Positions 12,048 to 22,657 of a stretch of 64,000 nucleotides of DNA are shown here, one piece after another. Position 1 is the first letter of the stretch. Every line of letters begins with the position of its first letter. Under the pieces are notes generated by a model. That model was not told the DNA's origin and made no database searches. It saw nothing but the letters and a program-made list of their open reading frames with translations. The stretch is from Arachnopeziza araneosa (lineage: Eukaryota; Ascomycota; Leotiomycetes; Helotiales; Arachnopezizaceae), in NCBI GenBank assembly GCA_003988855.1, contig QYAI01000009.1:283857-347856 (forward strand), written 5' to 3'. The position numbers and the translations under genes are program-made.

Positions 12048-14140
12048 TCATTGAAATGAGAAGCCTCCAGGAAATCCTTGTGGACCGCCACGTTGTCGTC
12101 CTCCTCCACCCGGCATACCGCCACCAAAGCTGTGGAATCCGCCACTGGCTCTGCCACCACCCATCTGCTGTCCAAACATTTGCATAAGAATCTCAGGATC
12201 GATACTCATGCCCCCACCCATGCCTCCACCTCCACCGAAGCCCTCCATTGGATCTATCAAATCATCACCGTTGTCATACCGTGCTCTCTTCCTGTACACT
12301 CGTTAGTATGGCAGTCGTTAATATGTATCCAAGTGTTATGATGAACGTACTCAGGATCGCTCAGCGTCTCATAAGCCTCGCCAATATCCTTGAACCGATC
12401 AGCTGCGTCTGGGTCGTCACGATTCTTATCAGGATGATGGATGATAGCTGCCTTGCGGTAAGCCTTCTTGATCTCATTTTCGTCAGCATCCTTCTCAATT
12501 CCAAGAATCTTGTAATAGTCCTTCCTCTTGCTCTTCTTTAATTCCAACTCGGCTTTACGGAGCTCCTTGATAATGAGGGTATCATTTGGATCTTGCTCTT
12601 GTAGTTCTTTCCACTCTCGCACAGCCGACTCCCAATCACCGGACAGCCCAAGCGCGTGTGCCTTAGTCTTCTTCGCCTTGAGATAAGTCGGATCTAAAGA
12701 AATAGCCTTCTCAGAATCCTCGATAGATCCCTTGTAATCTTTCAGTTGGGTTTTGCAGAGAGCACGATTCTGTAACAGCTTCGAGTTGATAACTTTATTC
12801 AGAGGATCAATCTCAAGAGCTTCGGAGTATTTGTCGATAGCCTCTTGGTACCTTCCGGCCTTGTATTCAGCATTTCCCTCGTGCTTTGTTCGATCAAGCT
12901 TCTGGACCAGCCTGAGGTACTTAACAGCATCTCTATAGTCTGGGTCGCAATTGATAGCTGATCTGAAGTGCTGTATGGCCTTTTCATTGTCACCTTGAGC
13001 ATACAATGCTCGACCACGCAGAACCAGAGCCTCAGGATCCTTCGAATTGTTTCGTAACAATGACATGGCAATATTTTGTGCATCACCCAAAGAGTTCACG
13101 TTCCCCATCTTCAGGTAAGCTTCACCCCGCATGAGTTGCCACTTTCGAGGCTTTTGTGCACCAATACCAAGTAGCTTCTCAGCCTGATCTAGAGCGTGTA
13201 GGGCCATGGATCCGGTTGTTCCATTTCTTAAAGCGTCTTCGGCAACCTGAATATGTTGTAGCATAGCCTTTGCAGGAGCAATATCTTTCGCTGATGGTGG
13301 GGGCTGGATGTGAGAATAAGTCTCGAGGGCATCTTTGGGGCGACCGAGGCTGATATATATCCGTGCGAGTCGGAGGAGGATTTTTGGATTATTTGGTTCC
13401 AGCTCATCGGCTCTGGTACAATCTTCCAATGCATTTTCATACTGCCCATTGGAGATGTAGGCTGCAGCTCGGTTGTTTAGGTATGTAGCGGAAGAAGGTT
13501 GTGCTTCAACAGCTGTTGTAAGAATTCGTTAGATCACTACATGACAAAGTCGAGAGAGTGGTCTACCTTTGGTATATTCTGTGATTGCCTTCCTATACTC
13601 CTTGGCTTTGTAGAACTTGTTGCCGGCAGCCTTGTAGGCCTCTGCGTCATCCACCGTTGGAGTAGCGACAGGTGCTGGGCTTGTAGGTGTGGATTTGTGC
13701 GGAGGAGGAGCTGGACCTTCTCCGTTCATCGCAGATGATGAGCCGTTCGTCTTTGGTACTTCGAAGGTTCCAGTAGTTTTCGGCGGCGGGGGGGGAGAGG
13801 GAAGCTGCGCACTGGGGGCCTCGCTGTCAATGTCCATGGGATCTGACATGCTGGACAGCACGGAGAATCTCCGTAACTCCTCAGGTGGCAGGTTTAACGG
13901 GTGTGTGTTTGGATCGAATTGACGTCGTGGAGAATTGGGGCCTTTGACAAATGTGCGGCTATTCCTCGAAGAGCCCGATCCCGGCTTATTATTTTCGTCC
14001 TTGGGCTTGACGAGTTTCGAGGGTGACGCAGTAGGAGTCTTCTTGGTGGGAGAGCGCGATCGAGACGATCTTTCCGACTCCTCGTCGCTGTTGTCTGACG
14101 GCTTTTTGGGTTTCTTGGGATTTTTGGAGAAGAAGTTCAT
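12048..14140 (-). CDS. TPR and J-domain co-chaperone (DNAJC7-like)
   Basis: A cytosolic Hsp70/Hsp90 co-chaperone of the Tpr2/DNAJC7 type. Three exons: 14140-13567, 13512-12351, 12291-12048, giving 659 aa. Layout: a disordered Ser/Pro-rich N-terminus with SPTKK-like sites (1-160), TPR repeats from about 170 (AEAYKAAGNKFYKAKEYRKA) to about 500, then a J domain at about 522-587 with the HPD triad (near 551-553) and YETLSDPEKRARYD, then a Gly/Met-rich tail (GGGMGGGM, FGGGMPGGGG). The ATG at 14140 is preferred. The same frame is open upstream to 14734 but reads like untranslated DNA (runs of Ser/Leu from CT-rich sequence). Introns end in CAG; phases agree. The frame beyond the stop is unusual and is described separately. 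Confidence 0.93.
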
Positions 14141-15399
14141 TTGAAATGCTCTAGCTCCCGCCGATAGTCTTGTGTGGTGTAGGCACGTAACCGGTTCGGC
14201 TTCTACCTGGGAAAAGCGATAGGTAAATGTTGGCTCACTGATCCATGCACCCGCGCGTTTCTTGGGTGCTGGAAGGGACTGGAGGGAGGTCCTTGGTGAA
14301 TCGAACAGGATGGGGATTGACAGAGCCAAACAAGAACGCTGGGAGAAAGGAGGTTTGCTGCGGCTGAATGTTTTGGACTGAAGAGGAGAGAGAGAGAGAG
14401 ACAGCTGCAGCAGCCGTTGGAGGAGCTGTACGGGAACGCACTGGTTGATCACCCAGATGTCAGTGAGTGGAACTTGTCTGGTCGGCGTGTCAATTATTAT
14501 TTTTCTTACCAGGCGCAGGCTGCTGCTTTTCCAATCGAAGCCCTGAACTCCCTCGACCGCCCTGGAGATACTGCCCGGAACGAAACTGCCTGGGCCCGAG
14601 CGCCTGTGCAGCTTACTTGGGGGGAGGGAGAAACGATTCTCGAACCTTCCAGCGACGCAGGAGTGGTGAATTATACAACAATGGACGCAGAATGGCTTCG
14701 GAGATCTGTGGCGCGTAAGAGAGGAGGAAGCCAAGCCGTCGCCCTTTTCTCAGGACCGCAACAACACGAAACCAGACTGCAATATGAAAGTGCCGTGTTT
14801 CATCACGTGATGGGCGGCGTGTCGAGAGGCAGGATGCATCGTAGCCACAAGAGCCACACGGAGAAGCTGAAGGAGAGAGCGAGAGAAGAAATGGTTGCTG
14901 GACATTCATCCTCCTTTGTACACTTCACGAGCTTTCTCACAGCTGGCCCAACCCCTCATTTTGCTGCTTCCCCCTATTCATCCCAATCTGGAAGTTTGTT
15001 GTCAATCTCCTCCGCGACAACAACACTTTCTGGCCAACCTCCTCATGCTTTCAAGACGACCGAAAATCCATTGGGCAATGGCTGTGGATATTCCTGTGAG
15101 AGGCGACTGCTGCTCCCAATCAAAGCAGATTACAGCAAATGGTTGGGTGGTAATTATCCACGAGTGCCCAATTACGCCACTGTTGCTGTTTTGAAAGCCT
15201 CACCTCACTCAATTACCCTCTCCCGCCCAAGCCAATGGTTCATCATCTGAGCATCCGAAATTAATCTGGGAAACATTGCCGTCGACTTTCACACGGACTG
15301 AGACAGAAAGTGGTCAGGTTCGTATCGATAAGATTTCCATTCAAAATTGCTACTTATCCTGTATCTCGGATCCAAACTCCGTCTGCCATGTAGCCTCTT
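14141..15399. other. Promoter region of the J-domain gene
   Basis: This 1.26 kb span between the J-domain gene start and the separase stop (both minus) includes a GA microsatellite near 14387-14401. It is low in stop codons on both strands, so long chance frames arise here. One plus-strand frame is listed separately. Confidence 0.5.
14417..15250 (+). CDS. Doubtful 277-codon open frame
   Basis: A single uninterrupted frame of 277 codons starting MEELYGNALVDHPDVSEW. No domain, signal peptide or family is recognised. Composition drifts from ordinary to Ser/Thr/Pro-rich. It lies in the presumed promoter of the minus-strand J-domain gene, where the opposite strand is also open for about 200 codons, which points to local lack of stops rather than selection. 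I list it only because of its length, and most likely it is not translated. Confidence 0.15.
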   Translation: MEELYGNALVDHPDVSEWNLSGRRVNYYFSYQAQAAAFPIEALNSLDRPGDTARNETAWARAPVQLTWGEGETILEPSSDAGVVNYTTMDAEWLRRSVARKRGGSQAVALFSGPQQHETRLQYESAVFHHVMGGVSRGRMHRSHKSHTEKLKERAREEMVAGHSSSFVHFTSFLTAGPTPHFAASPYSSQSGSLLSISSATTTLSGQPPHAFKTTENPLGNGCGYSCERRLLLPIKADYSKWLGGNYPRVPNYATVAVLKASPHSITLSRPSQWFII

Positions 15400-18300
15400 C
15401 TATTTGAGGTATACCGGAACGCCATAAACACATACACTCGCGGCATTCAAATACCGCAGCTTACACGAACTCCGCGACTTCGCCACCGCCTCCACAAGGC
15501 TCATGTTCTCAGCCGCTTTCGTCTTTCCTTTGCTCTTTCCCATCTTCTCTGCTTCCCACAACCCCCAATGCTCGAAAGCACTTTTAGCAAAGCGATCGAT
15601 GTCTTTATCTGTAACATCCCACAGAGTAGCGACCAAGGCTTGACATCCTGCGTGCATATAATGTATTGGCGGTCCATAAGGTTCGAACTCTCCCGTGGTA
15701 ACCAAGGCGCCACTGCTGCAACCCATGAGAAAAGTGACTGCACATTTTCCAAGTTTCTTGATTTCCCGCGCTCGGATGTATTGTGCTCCGCTACCATGAC
15801 CAAAGTATAGAAGAAGATCTTTGCCTTGAAGCGTCGACTTAAATTCTTCTTCTGATGGTTCTCGATTACAGACACCCTCCCAACCAGTGAGACCTTGCAA
15901 ATTCTTCTGGAAGGTTGCTTGAGTATGTTTAAGGTCACCACTAGGATTGAGAATGTAGGATCCATTGTCACGGTTGATATAATGTCCCTCTGCCGTTTTT
16001 TCATCTGAAGCCTGCTCCTGGGTGATAATTCGGTCTCTCAAACATGCTAAAGATGGTAATCTGGATACCGCTAGGCCGTCCATACAAGGCAACGATTCCC
16101 AAGGAAAAGAATGGAGTGCCTTGTCTAAAACCAAAATAGTATGTCTCTCTTCATCAGCCTGCCCAGAAGAATGGACAGCCTGATGGTAGCAGCACAAAGC
16201 ATCCATTGTCTCAACCACAATTGAGTCGAAGTCAATTTCCGCGTATGCGTTGAATTCTCCGTGAAATTGAAGAACGTCAACTACAAAATAGAGCAGATCT
16301 GTTAGCGGTTCTGAGAAGTCTGCATCTTCATGGGAAGCATCTCCTAACCCAATGAACAGCTCCAAGATCCGAGAGTCTAAACTGATACGAGGTCCAGCAG
16401 TCCTCTTTCTCAACTTTTGTCTCGAAGGAAGATGCTTGTCGAGAATGTTTTGAAATGTTTTTTGGAACCGAGCCAGAAGGTCTGGTCGTCTAGCATGTTG
16501 AGAGAAGATTCCTGTGAATCCTCCTAACCATACTTTCTCGATATTTTCAAGAAGATCTTTCAATCTTGTATCCAAGGCTTCCCTTTCTTCCCACCATGAA
16601 ATTTTAGCTTCACGCCCTTCGCGACCTTTTGCATCATGTGCGCTTTCATTGGCGAGCTCAATGATCTCGAGAAGTTCACTGTGGCCTTGTTCAAATCCAA
16701 AAACTTCTTCGTCTGCATCCATGGAGTTCTGTCTACCAAGAGGAAGGCGAAGAACAAAGGGGCTATGACCAGATTGCAGTTTAGTGATTGAAAGTTCGTT
16801 ACGACTATCACTGATCGAAATCGAGATAGCGGTCCAAGATTTTGGTATTATATCAACATAGTCCTTCTGAAATCGGGACAAGTCGTTGGCTTCAAGGCTA
16901 GAGCTATCTTGACCCGATGAAAACTGCGGCCAACAAGACTCATCGATCTTTAAGTTGCCGCGTGGGTCTGCTTGAATGACTTTAAGCTCTCGATGTAGTG
17001 CTAGATTTCTTGCGGTTTCAATCGACGAGCTAGCGAGGCCAGGATGAGCAAGTGACTTGCCTTTGACCTGCCCTGCAGCAGATAATAGAATTGCAACACT
17101 ATTGAGAAGCGTGGCTGTATTATGAATTACGGAAATCGGCGATATGCTCAAACTTATCGATTGTGCCTCTGTCAATTTATCTTGAGCTTCACGCAACTTG
17201 TCGAAAAAACTGTCGGGTACGGGGCTCTTGGACAATGAACGGTCCCGGCTACTTCTCGTAGATTGATTCTTTCTAGGGGGAGATCCTTTTGTCACAGACA
17301 ATTTATCTCCTTGCACCCTGGAAACGCCAATGACTGACGGAAAAGATATCGTAGAATCCTGCAAAACAGAATATACTGGGTCTGAACTCATCTGTTCCAA
17401 ACTTTGAGTCAAAAGCTGCCTAGCCATGGCGAGGTTCTGCTCTACAATCGCACTCTGAGTATTAGCCGTGTTTGCTGCTTCTTGAAGTACTACAGTGGCC
17501 TCCGTATATCGCTTATTGGATAAAAGAACTCGAGCCTTCTCCCGCAGTATTTTTGACTTGAGATGCATAAGCTCTGGACATTGCGCAGCAACAGAAGAAG
17601 CAACCTCTACAGGAATTTTGGCCTGGCTTGCGGTTTTACTCTTTGGAACAGCTCTAGTTCGGCTAGTTACTTTCTTAGGTACTGGTTTGCTTCGCTTAAC
17701 AAGCGAAAGTTGTGATAGTTGTTCACCAAGGGTTTCAGTTGAACCCACCAGTTTGTCGATCCCCTCAATATAATTCTGCGTTGTAAGGACTTCCATCATA
17801 GTCTCTGCCGCTTCATATGCAGCGATCTCTGCCTCATGGTCTCCGAGAACACCTTGCATTTTCCCACGGTGATACTGAAGAAGTGCCACATCTTTACTTT
17901 GAGTAAGAGGAGCATAAAGTTTTCCGGCCTTGGCCAACCAGTCCGATCCGGCATTCAGGGCGGCGCCCTTCAGAGAATTACCCCCCAGAACAATCGCCGA
18001 TATGGCCAGAAGCCCACAGGACTGTACTTGCTCGGCAAGTGTATGGGCCTGTTCTGCATAGTACATGGTTTCCTGAAACATACCATGGTGTGCATAAAGT
18101 CGAGAGAGATGATTGAGACTGTAAAAAAGTGGGGTGATGATGCTCCAGAAACTTGTACCAGCGTAGATTGCAGTTGTGGTAGTAGGAGACGAGTCGCTAA
18201 CAACCGTCTCAGAGAACTCGGTCGCTAATTTGTCCGTTTCGCTCGCAGTCGCAACTGTTATAATACCTGCTGCCCTTCGAACTTGATCCTCGATGTTAGC

Positions 18301-21300
18301 CCAGGCTCGCCGTAGCAAGCGTACACTTTGTTTCGCTTGGGTGAGCGCCGTTTGCGCCCTACCAGTCTCGAGGGAAAGAATAGAGTAAACTCTATAGGCT
18401 TTGGAAACAAGAAGGTTCATTTTTGTTCTTTGCCCAAGCATCGACATCGATTTTGATCTCGGAAGAATTTCTTTCACCTGAGAATACATTGCATGAGCAC
18501 AAGCCAAATGGTCCTCGACTTTATCAAGACTCCCAATAGCAATTAGATACTCGCAATATGAGATGTGTAGATGCAATGTAGCATATGGGGAAACTCCACT
18601 TTCACAATTATAAGTCTTCGCTCTATCCAAAGCTAGGCCAGCTTTTCCGGAATATCCAAGCTGAAGCCACTGGGCACCTAGTTCAGTGAAATTGAAAACA
18701 AGATCATCTGGGTGTGAGATATTACTGCTGATCACATTGATATCTGCAATCAACCGCAAGGCTGCGACTCTGGTATCATTGAAACCTTTAATCTGAAGCC
18801 AGTCTGCTATGGTATGCAGATGTGAAATAAGGGCTAGAATATCATCAACCTGGCGACTAAAAGATGCCATATCATTACAACCTGTTCGAATTGATGACCA
18901 AGTGGATAATCCTTGTTTCAATATTTCGAATCTGGGTTGAGACTCCTGAAGCTCCATGATCGTAGCTGCCATAGTCTTGAGATGAACCGTCAAATTCACC
19001 AATCCTTCGTCACGCGTGTTTCTGACCTCGATAGTCGAGAGTTGAGAAGGACATAAATCCTGGAGTGCTTCTTCCAATTCATGGCTCCGCCTGTCGCAAT
19101 CCACTGGCACGAGACGAAGAAGGACTCTGATCCTGCGCAACGGATACTGATCTCGTTTGTAGAGCATTAATAGCTCTTCGAATACCCTGATCCGGAGGTT
19201 GACAATCATATCGGATTCGGTTGCTTGGTCATATAGGACATCCAATTGTTGTTCCAAGACAGCTCCTCTTTCTTCACCAGACCAAGACCCTTCAGCTAAG
19301 GCTATTTGGCTCGCAGATTTAATATATTTGAGCTGCACTTTGACCAGAGATTGAACTGTCCGACCCAGCATTGCTGCCTCACGTCCCTCGTTCCAAGCGC
19401 CTTCTAGCGGCATCGAAGTAGCTCTTTCGACCACAGCAGCAAGCACGCCATCTTCAATCAATTCATCTCGGATAATCTTAAGCGTTTTATAAAGCTCGTC
19501 ATATCTAACAGTATCCTTGCAGAATTCGGCGAGGCGCTCAAGCTTTGCAATGAATTGAGCGGCTCTTCTTTCCTGATTAGGCCGTCCTCGAATACAATCA
19601 ATGCAACGTCGTAGAGTTTTTATCTGTTGCCCTTCCTTCGCGTTTCCCAAATCCCGCCTGATGTCGAGGTACTGGGTGTAATACAGATTCGAGATCCTGA
19701 CATAATACGACGCTGCTGAATTGACATCTCCGCCGGGCTTTCTGGCGTCTAAATCAAGTCGGTTCAGCAAAAGTAGACAGTCTTGAAGCTTTGCATCCAG
19801 TAAATCCCATGTCAACTTTGCTTCGCTCATCAGAATTTTGACAAGAAAGAGGGTGGAATCCACAGCATGAATTGATGATTTTGTTATAAATTGTTTTCGT
19901 TGCTCATACCGAACAATATCTTTGGTAGCCGATTTGGCATCTGGTGCATTTCCAATATATCTCAATGACAGCCTTGGGCATAGGAAAACCAATGTTTCGC
20001 ACATCTGTCGAATGCCAGCTGGGAGCTTTGAAGAGGAATATGAGTCGGTCGATATCCGATGTTGGGCGAGGATATTGATTGCAGACCTTCTTGCATTGGA
20101 GATTTCGGTCATCAAATCATCGATTTCCGAAGAGTCACCTTTAAAGCTCTGATCCAAACTATCAAGAAGTGAGAGGAGAAGCTCTTCATCTTTAATATCA
20201 CGCTTAGGTCTCTGTAGGCGAAGCGAAACAAGTCTAGCGACGACAGAACAACGTCTTGCGTCTGAGTCTATTTCTGGATTGAGAAGCGGCTGTATTTCTT
20301 CCGTAAATCTGATGGCAATATCAATATCTCCAGCTTCTTTTGCAAGTGAACCTATCAACCGATAAATTGAAGCCACAATTGTTTTTAAAGCTCGAGGTTG
20401 TGAATCAGAACAATCTGTGAGCAATCTGTTCAAGTCTTGAGATGCTGCAGCAGCTATATCAAATGTCTGACGTGCTGTGCGTTGACTTCGGCGGGCGAAT
20501 CCCAACAGACAACGGAGAAAAGGATCGAAGATGTCTTTGGAGAGGTCTCCCTCATGACCAGCGAGTCCCCACCAGAGGAAACGATTGTGAAGGGCGATAG
20601 TTTGTAATTGAATGCAGATTTCAGGAGATACACTGAGTTTCTTCTCAAGGGCTAGACCATCGTCGGATGGAGAGACGCTTGGACAAAGCGAAAGTAGAAT
20701 CTCTGAAAAGCTTTGCATTTGCCGGATTATTTTCTCTAATTGTTTCGTTTGCTTCGAATTCTTAGCTGCCTGGAGTAAGAGTCTCGTCGGAGACGAGGAA
20801 TGTTTTGCTTGTAAGATGGGAAGTGCATCTTGAGCTTGCTTTGGATTCCGGGACGTAGTCATGAGCCGGAGAACTTGAAGTTGTGTTGCTATGACTAATC
20901 CTAGTTTCTCTCCAACGAAAGCAGCTTTTCCAAAATCTATCAAATCCACTAGATTTTGCGCTGCTGTTCCTCCATTTTTTTGGGACAGACCTCTTATCTC
21001 TGTTTCGTCCGACTCAAGTCTCCACTTTAGTATCCGTAGCTCCTTTATTGCTAAGTCATCGAGGCCCAAAGTTATTAGCTTTCCTATCAATACAGACATT
21101 CCATTCTCAAGTTGAAGAGGGGGTAATTCGACTCCAGAAGACTTCGCAGCTTGTAACGTTCTTAGACAGGCAAAGCCTAACCTTGCACACTCCGCTGTTC
21201 CTCTATAGCTAGAGCTGCATATAGATGATATTGAAGAGGATCGACTTTCCCTGGATATAGAGGGAGAGCTGGCTACTCTATTCAGTGACCGAGCCTGCAA

Positions 21301-21741
21301 CGGAGATTGTGGTAACGAATTGGATCTCCGAAGCGTCTTTCGAGATGAGGTTTTGTGCGCATCCTTTGAGGTTTGACGTCGGCCAACTGATGGTGGAGGA
21401 GATTTTATTGCATCACTGAGGGATTTCAGAGTAGCATTAATAACCTCCGTAGCCAGAATTGACCGTTCCTTTGCCGATAAATGTTCTGGTCCATGTATTT
21501 CAACCTCGCGTATTCCAATTTGTTCCTTCTTTAAGCTTGATTTCGACTTTGTAGTCTTGCCCTTTGAACCCCTTGTTGTCGCGACTTTTGGATTTCGTAC
21601 AACTGTAGCGGATTTAATGTTCTGTGGTTCGGTCTTTGGTAGTAACAGGTCGCTGAGTGTTGTCGCGGTGCTTTGTGTACATGTTGATATTGACCCCACA
21701 GCAGCGCGGATGGAGTCCAATCCGCCTTCTAACGGTTCCAT
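15400..21741 (-). CDS. ESP1: Separase (cohesin-cleaving protease, peptidase C50)
   Basis: Separase cleaves the Scc1/Rad21 kleisin of cohesin at anaphase onset and is held inactive by securin until APC/C acts. A single intron-free frame of 2113 aa, the usual size for fungi. The N-terminal about 1500 residues are helical TPR/HEAT-like superhelix. The caspase-like domain is at the C-terminus: HTILVLDKALHSFPWESLP, then YFGHGSG with the catalytic His near 1982, and FLMGCSSG with the catalytic Cys near 2008, then GCQALVATLWDVTDKDID. Both catalytic residues are present, so the enzyme looks active. A Ser/Arg-rich disordered stretch near 120-185 (SRESRSSSISSICSSS) could be regulatory. It shares a 220-bp divergent promoter with the next gene. 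Confidence 0.97.
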   Translation of the reverse strand: MEPLEGGLDSIRAAVGSISTCTQSTATTLSDLLLPKTEPQNIKSATVVRNPKVATTRGSKGKTTKSKSSLKKEQIGIREVEIHGPEHLSAKERSILATEVINATLKSLSDAIKSPPPSVGRRQTSKDAHKTSSRKTLRRSNSLPQSPLQARSLNRVASSPSISRESRSSSISSICSSSYRGTAECARLGFACLRTLQAAKSSGVELPPLQLENGMSVLIGKLITLGLDDLAIKELRILKWRLESDETEIRGLSQKNGGTAAQNLVDLIDFGKAAFVGEKLGLVIATQLQVLRLMTTSRNPKQAQDALPILQAKHSSSPTRLLLQAAKNSKQTKQLEKIIRQMQSFSEILLSLCPSVSPSDDGLALEKKLSVSPEICIQLQTIALHNRFLWWGLAGHEGDLSKDIFDPFLRCLLGFARRSQRTARQTFDIAAAASQDLNRLLTDCSDSQPRALKTIVASIYRLIGSLAKEAGDIDIAIRFTEEIQPLLNPEIDSDARRCSVVARLVSLRLQRPKRDIKDEELLLSLLDSLDQSFKGDSSEIDDLMTEISNARRSAINILAQHRISTDSYSSSKLPAGIRQMCETLVFLCPRLSLRYIGNAPDAKSATKDIVRYEQRKQFITKSSIHAVDSTLFLVKILMSEAKLTWDLLDAKLQDCLLLLNRLDLDARKPGGDVNSAASYYVRISNLYYTQYLDIRRDLGNAKEGQQIKTLRRCIDCIRGRPNQERRAAQFIAKLERLAEFCKDTVRYDELYKTLKIIRDELIEDGVLAAVVERATSMPLEGAWNEGREAAMLGRTVQSLVKVQLKYIKSASQIALAEGSWSGEERGAVLEQQLDVLYDQATESDMIVNLRIRVFEELLMLYKRDQYPLRRIRVLLRLVPVDCDRRSHELEEALQDLCPSQLSTIEVRNTRDEGLVNLTVHLKTMAATIMELQESQPRFEILKQGLSTWSSIRTGCNDMASFSRQVDDILALISHLHTIADWLQIKGFNDTRVAALRLIADINVISSNISHPDDLVFNFTELGAQWLQLGYSGKAGLALDRAKTYNCESGVSPYATLHLHISYCEYLIAIGSLDKVEDHLACAHAMYSQVKEILPRSKSMSMLGQRTKMNLLVSKAYRVYSILSLETGRAQTALTQAKQSVRLLRRAWANIEDQVRRAAGIITVATASETDKLATEFSETVVSDSSPTTTTAIYAGTSFWSIITPLFYSLNHLSRLYAHHGMFQETMYYAEQAHTLAEQVQSCGLLAISAIVLGGNSLKGAALNAGSDWLAKAGKLYAPLTQSKDVALLQYHRGKMQGVLGDHEAEIAAYEAAETMMEVLTTQNYIEGIDKLVGSTETLGEQLSQLSLVKRSKPVPKKVTSRTRAVPKSKTASQAKIPVEVASSVAAQCPELMHLKSKILREKARVLLSNKRYTEATVVLQEAANTANTQSAIVEQNLAMARQLLTQSLEQMSSDPVYSVLQDSTISFPSVIGVSRVQGDKLSVTKGSPPRKNQSTRSSRDRSLSKSPVPDSFFDKLREAQDKLTEAQSISLSISPISVIHNTATLLNSVAILLSAAGQVKGKSLAHPGLASSSIETARNLALHRELKVIQADPRGNLKIDESCWPQFSSGQDSSSLEANDLSRFQKDYVDIIPKSWTAISISISDSRNELSITKLQSGHSPFVLRLPLGRQNSMDADEEVFGFEQGHSELLEIIELANESAHDAKGREGREAKISWWEEREALDTRLKDLLENIEKVWLGGFTGIFSQHARRPDLLARFQKTFQNILDKHLPSRQKLRKRTAGPRISLDSRILELFIGLGDASHEDADFSEPLTDLLYFVVDVLQFHGEFNAYAEIDFDSIVVETMDALCCYHQAVHSSGQADEERHTILVLDKALHSFPWESLPCMDGLAVSRLPSLACLRDRIITQEQASDEKTAEGHYINRDNGSYILNPSGDLKHTQATFQKNLQGLTGWEGVCNREPSEEEFKSTLQGKDLLLYFGHGSGAQYIRAREIKKLGKCAVTFLMGCSSGALVTTGEFEPYGPPIHYMHAGCQALVATLWDVTDKDIDRFAKSAFEHWGLWEAEKMGKSKGKTKAAENMSLVEAVAKSRSSCKLRYLNAASVCVYGVPVYLK

Positions 21742-21961
21742 TATGATACAGGGGCTAACTGGGAGTTGTTCAATACTATCGAGAATTAAACATTATAGAA
21801 AAGTGCAAAGCAATGACATCTTTCAGATATTCTACACCCATTTCGTGTACTGAACGCCTTTTATGTTACCTGGGCAACCAATGTCGGCAAAGAAAAGTCC
21901 GATGTACTGAAAAGAACGTGATGCATGATATCCTTACTTCTACAGTCAAATTGCTTGCATC
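21742..21961. promoter_or_regulatory. Divergent promoter ESP1 / mitochondrial-type membrane gene
   Basis: 220 bp separate the two start codons, so both 5' leaders and core promoters are compressed here. No cell-cycle box (for example MCB, ACGCGT) was noticed by eye. Confidence 0.5.
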
Positions 21962-22623
21962 ATGAATTCCTCACTACTCCACAAGCTTCTACTAGCACCT
22001 CCTTCAATTCGGAGCGTATTCTTCCCTTCACGGACTTTCTCAACAAACTTATCTCGCCGATACGTCACAGCGCCAGCGATTGCACAAACCTCGTTCTGGA
22101 CAAGTTTGATCCCTAAGCCTCTACGGAAGAAAAACCGGGAAGCTTTAAAAAGGAAGCCTAAGTCATCAGAATGGAACCCAGCGACCTTCTTTATCATCAT
22201 ATTCTTGCTCATAGGATCCAATTCCATCCAGATGATCGCATTAAAGAAAGACTTTGCTGCTTTTAGTCGTAGAGCAGATGCCAAGATTGGACTTCTGAAG
22301 GAAATCATTGAGAGAATTCAGAATGGAGAAGATGTCGATGTCGAGGGCTTGCTAGGAACTGGAGACAAAGAAATGGAGAAGGAATGGGAAGAGGGTAAGA
22401 GACGTGGGTTTTATTCTAAGTCATTTACTAATTCGTACTAGTTCTGCAAGAGATCGAGAAGGAAGATCAGGCATGGGAACTTTCACGAAAACCGAAACCA
22501 AAGCATGGACGAAACTTACAGGAAGAGAAGAATGATCCAACACCTACAGGCTCTACAGTGCGGAGAGAGGAGAGCCAAGCCGAGTCGAAACCCAAGCCTT
22601 CAAGCCCTCCCGGATTCTATTAG
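21962..22623 (+). CDS. Small mitochondrial-type membrane protein (DUF5321-like)
   Basis: Two exons, 21962-22394 and 22442-22623, give 204 aa. The N-terminus is Arg/Ser/Leu-rich without acidic residues (MNSSLLHKLLLAPP, RTFSTNLSRRY), typical of a mitochondrial presequence. A single TM segment follows (WNPATFFIIIFLLIGSNSIQ), then a coiled helix ending in LLGTGDKEMEKEWEEVLQEIEKED and a charged, Pro-rich tail. The pattern WNPATFF...IGSxxIQMIALK, then a helix and E-EW-EE, resembles the fungal family DUF5321, of unknown function, as I recall it. The splice junction restores the acidic helix. The stop is only 34 bp from the stop of the convergent sirtuin gene, so the 3' UTRs overlap. Confidence 0.85.
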
Positions 22624-22657
22624 ATATATCATACTCATTTCATTTACAAGATTGTGT

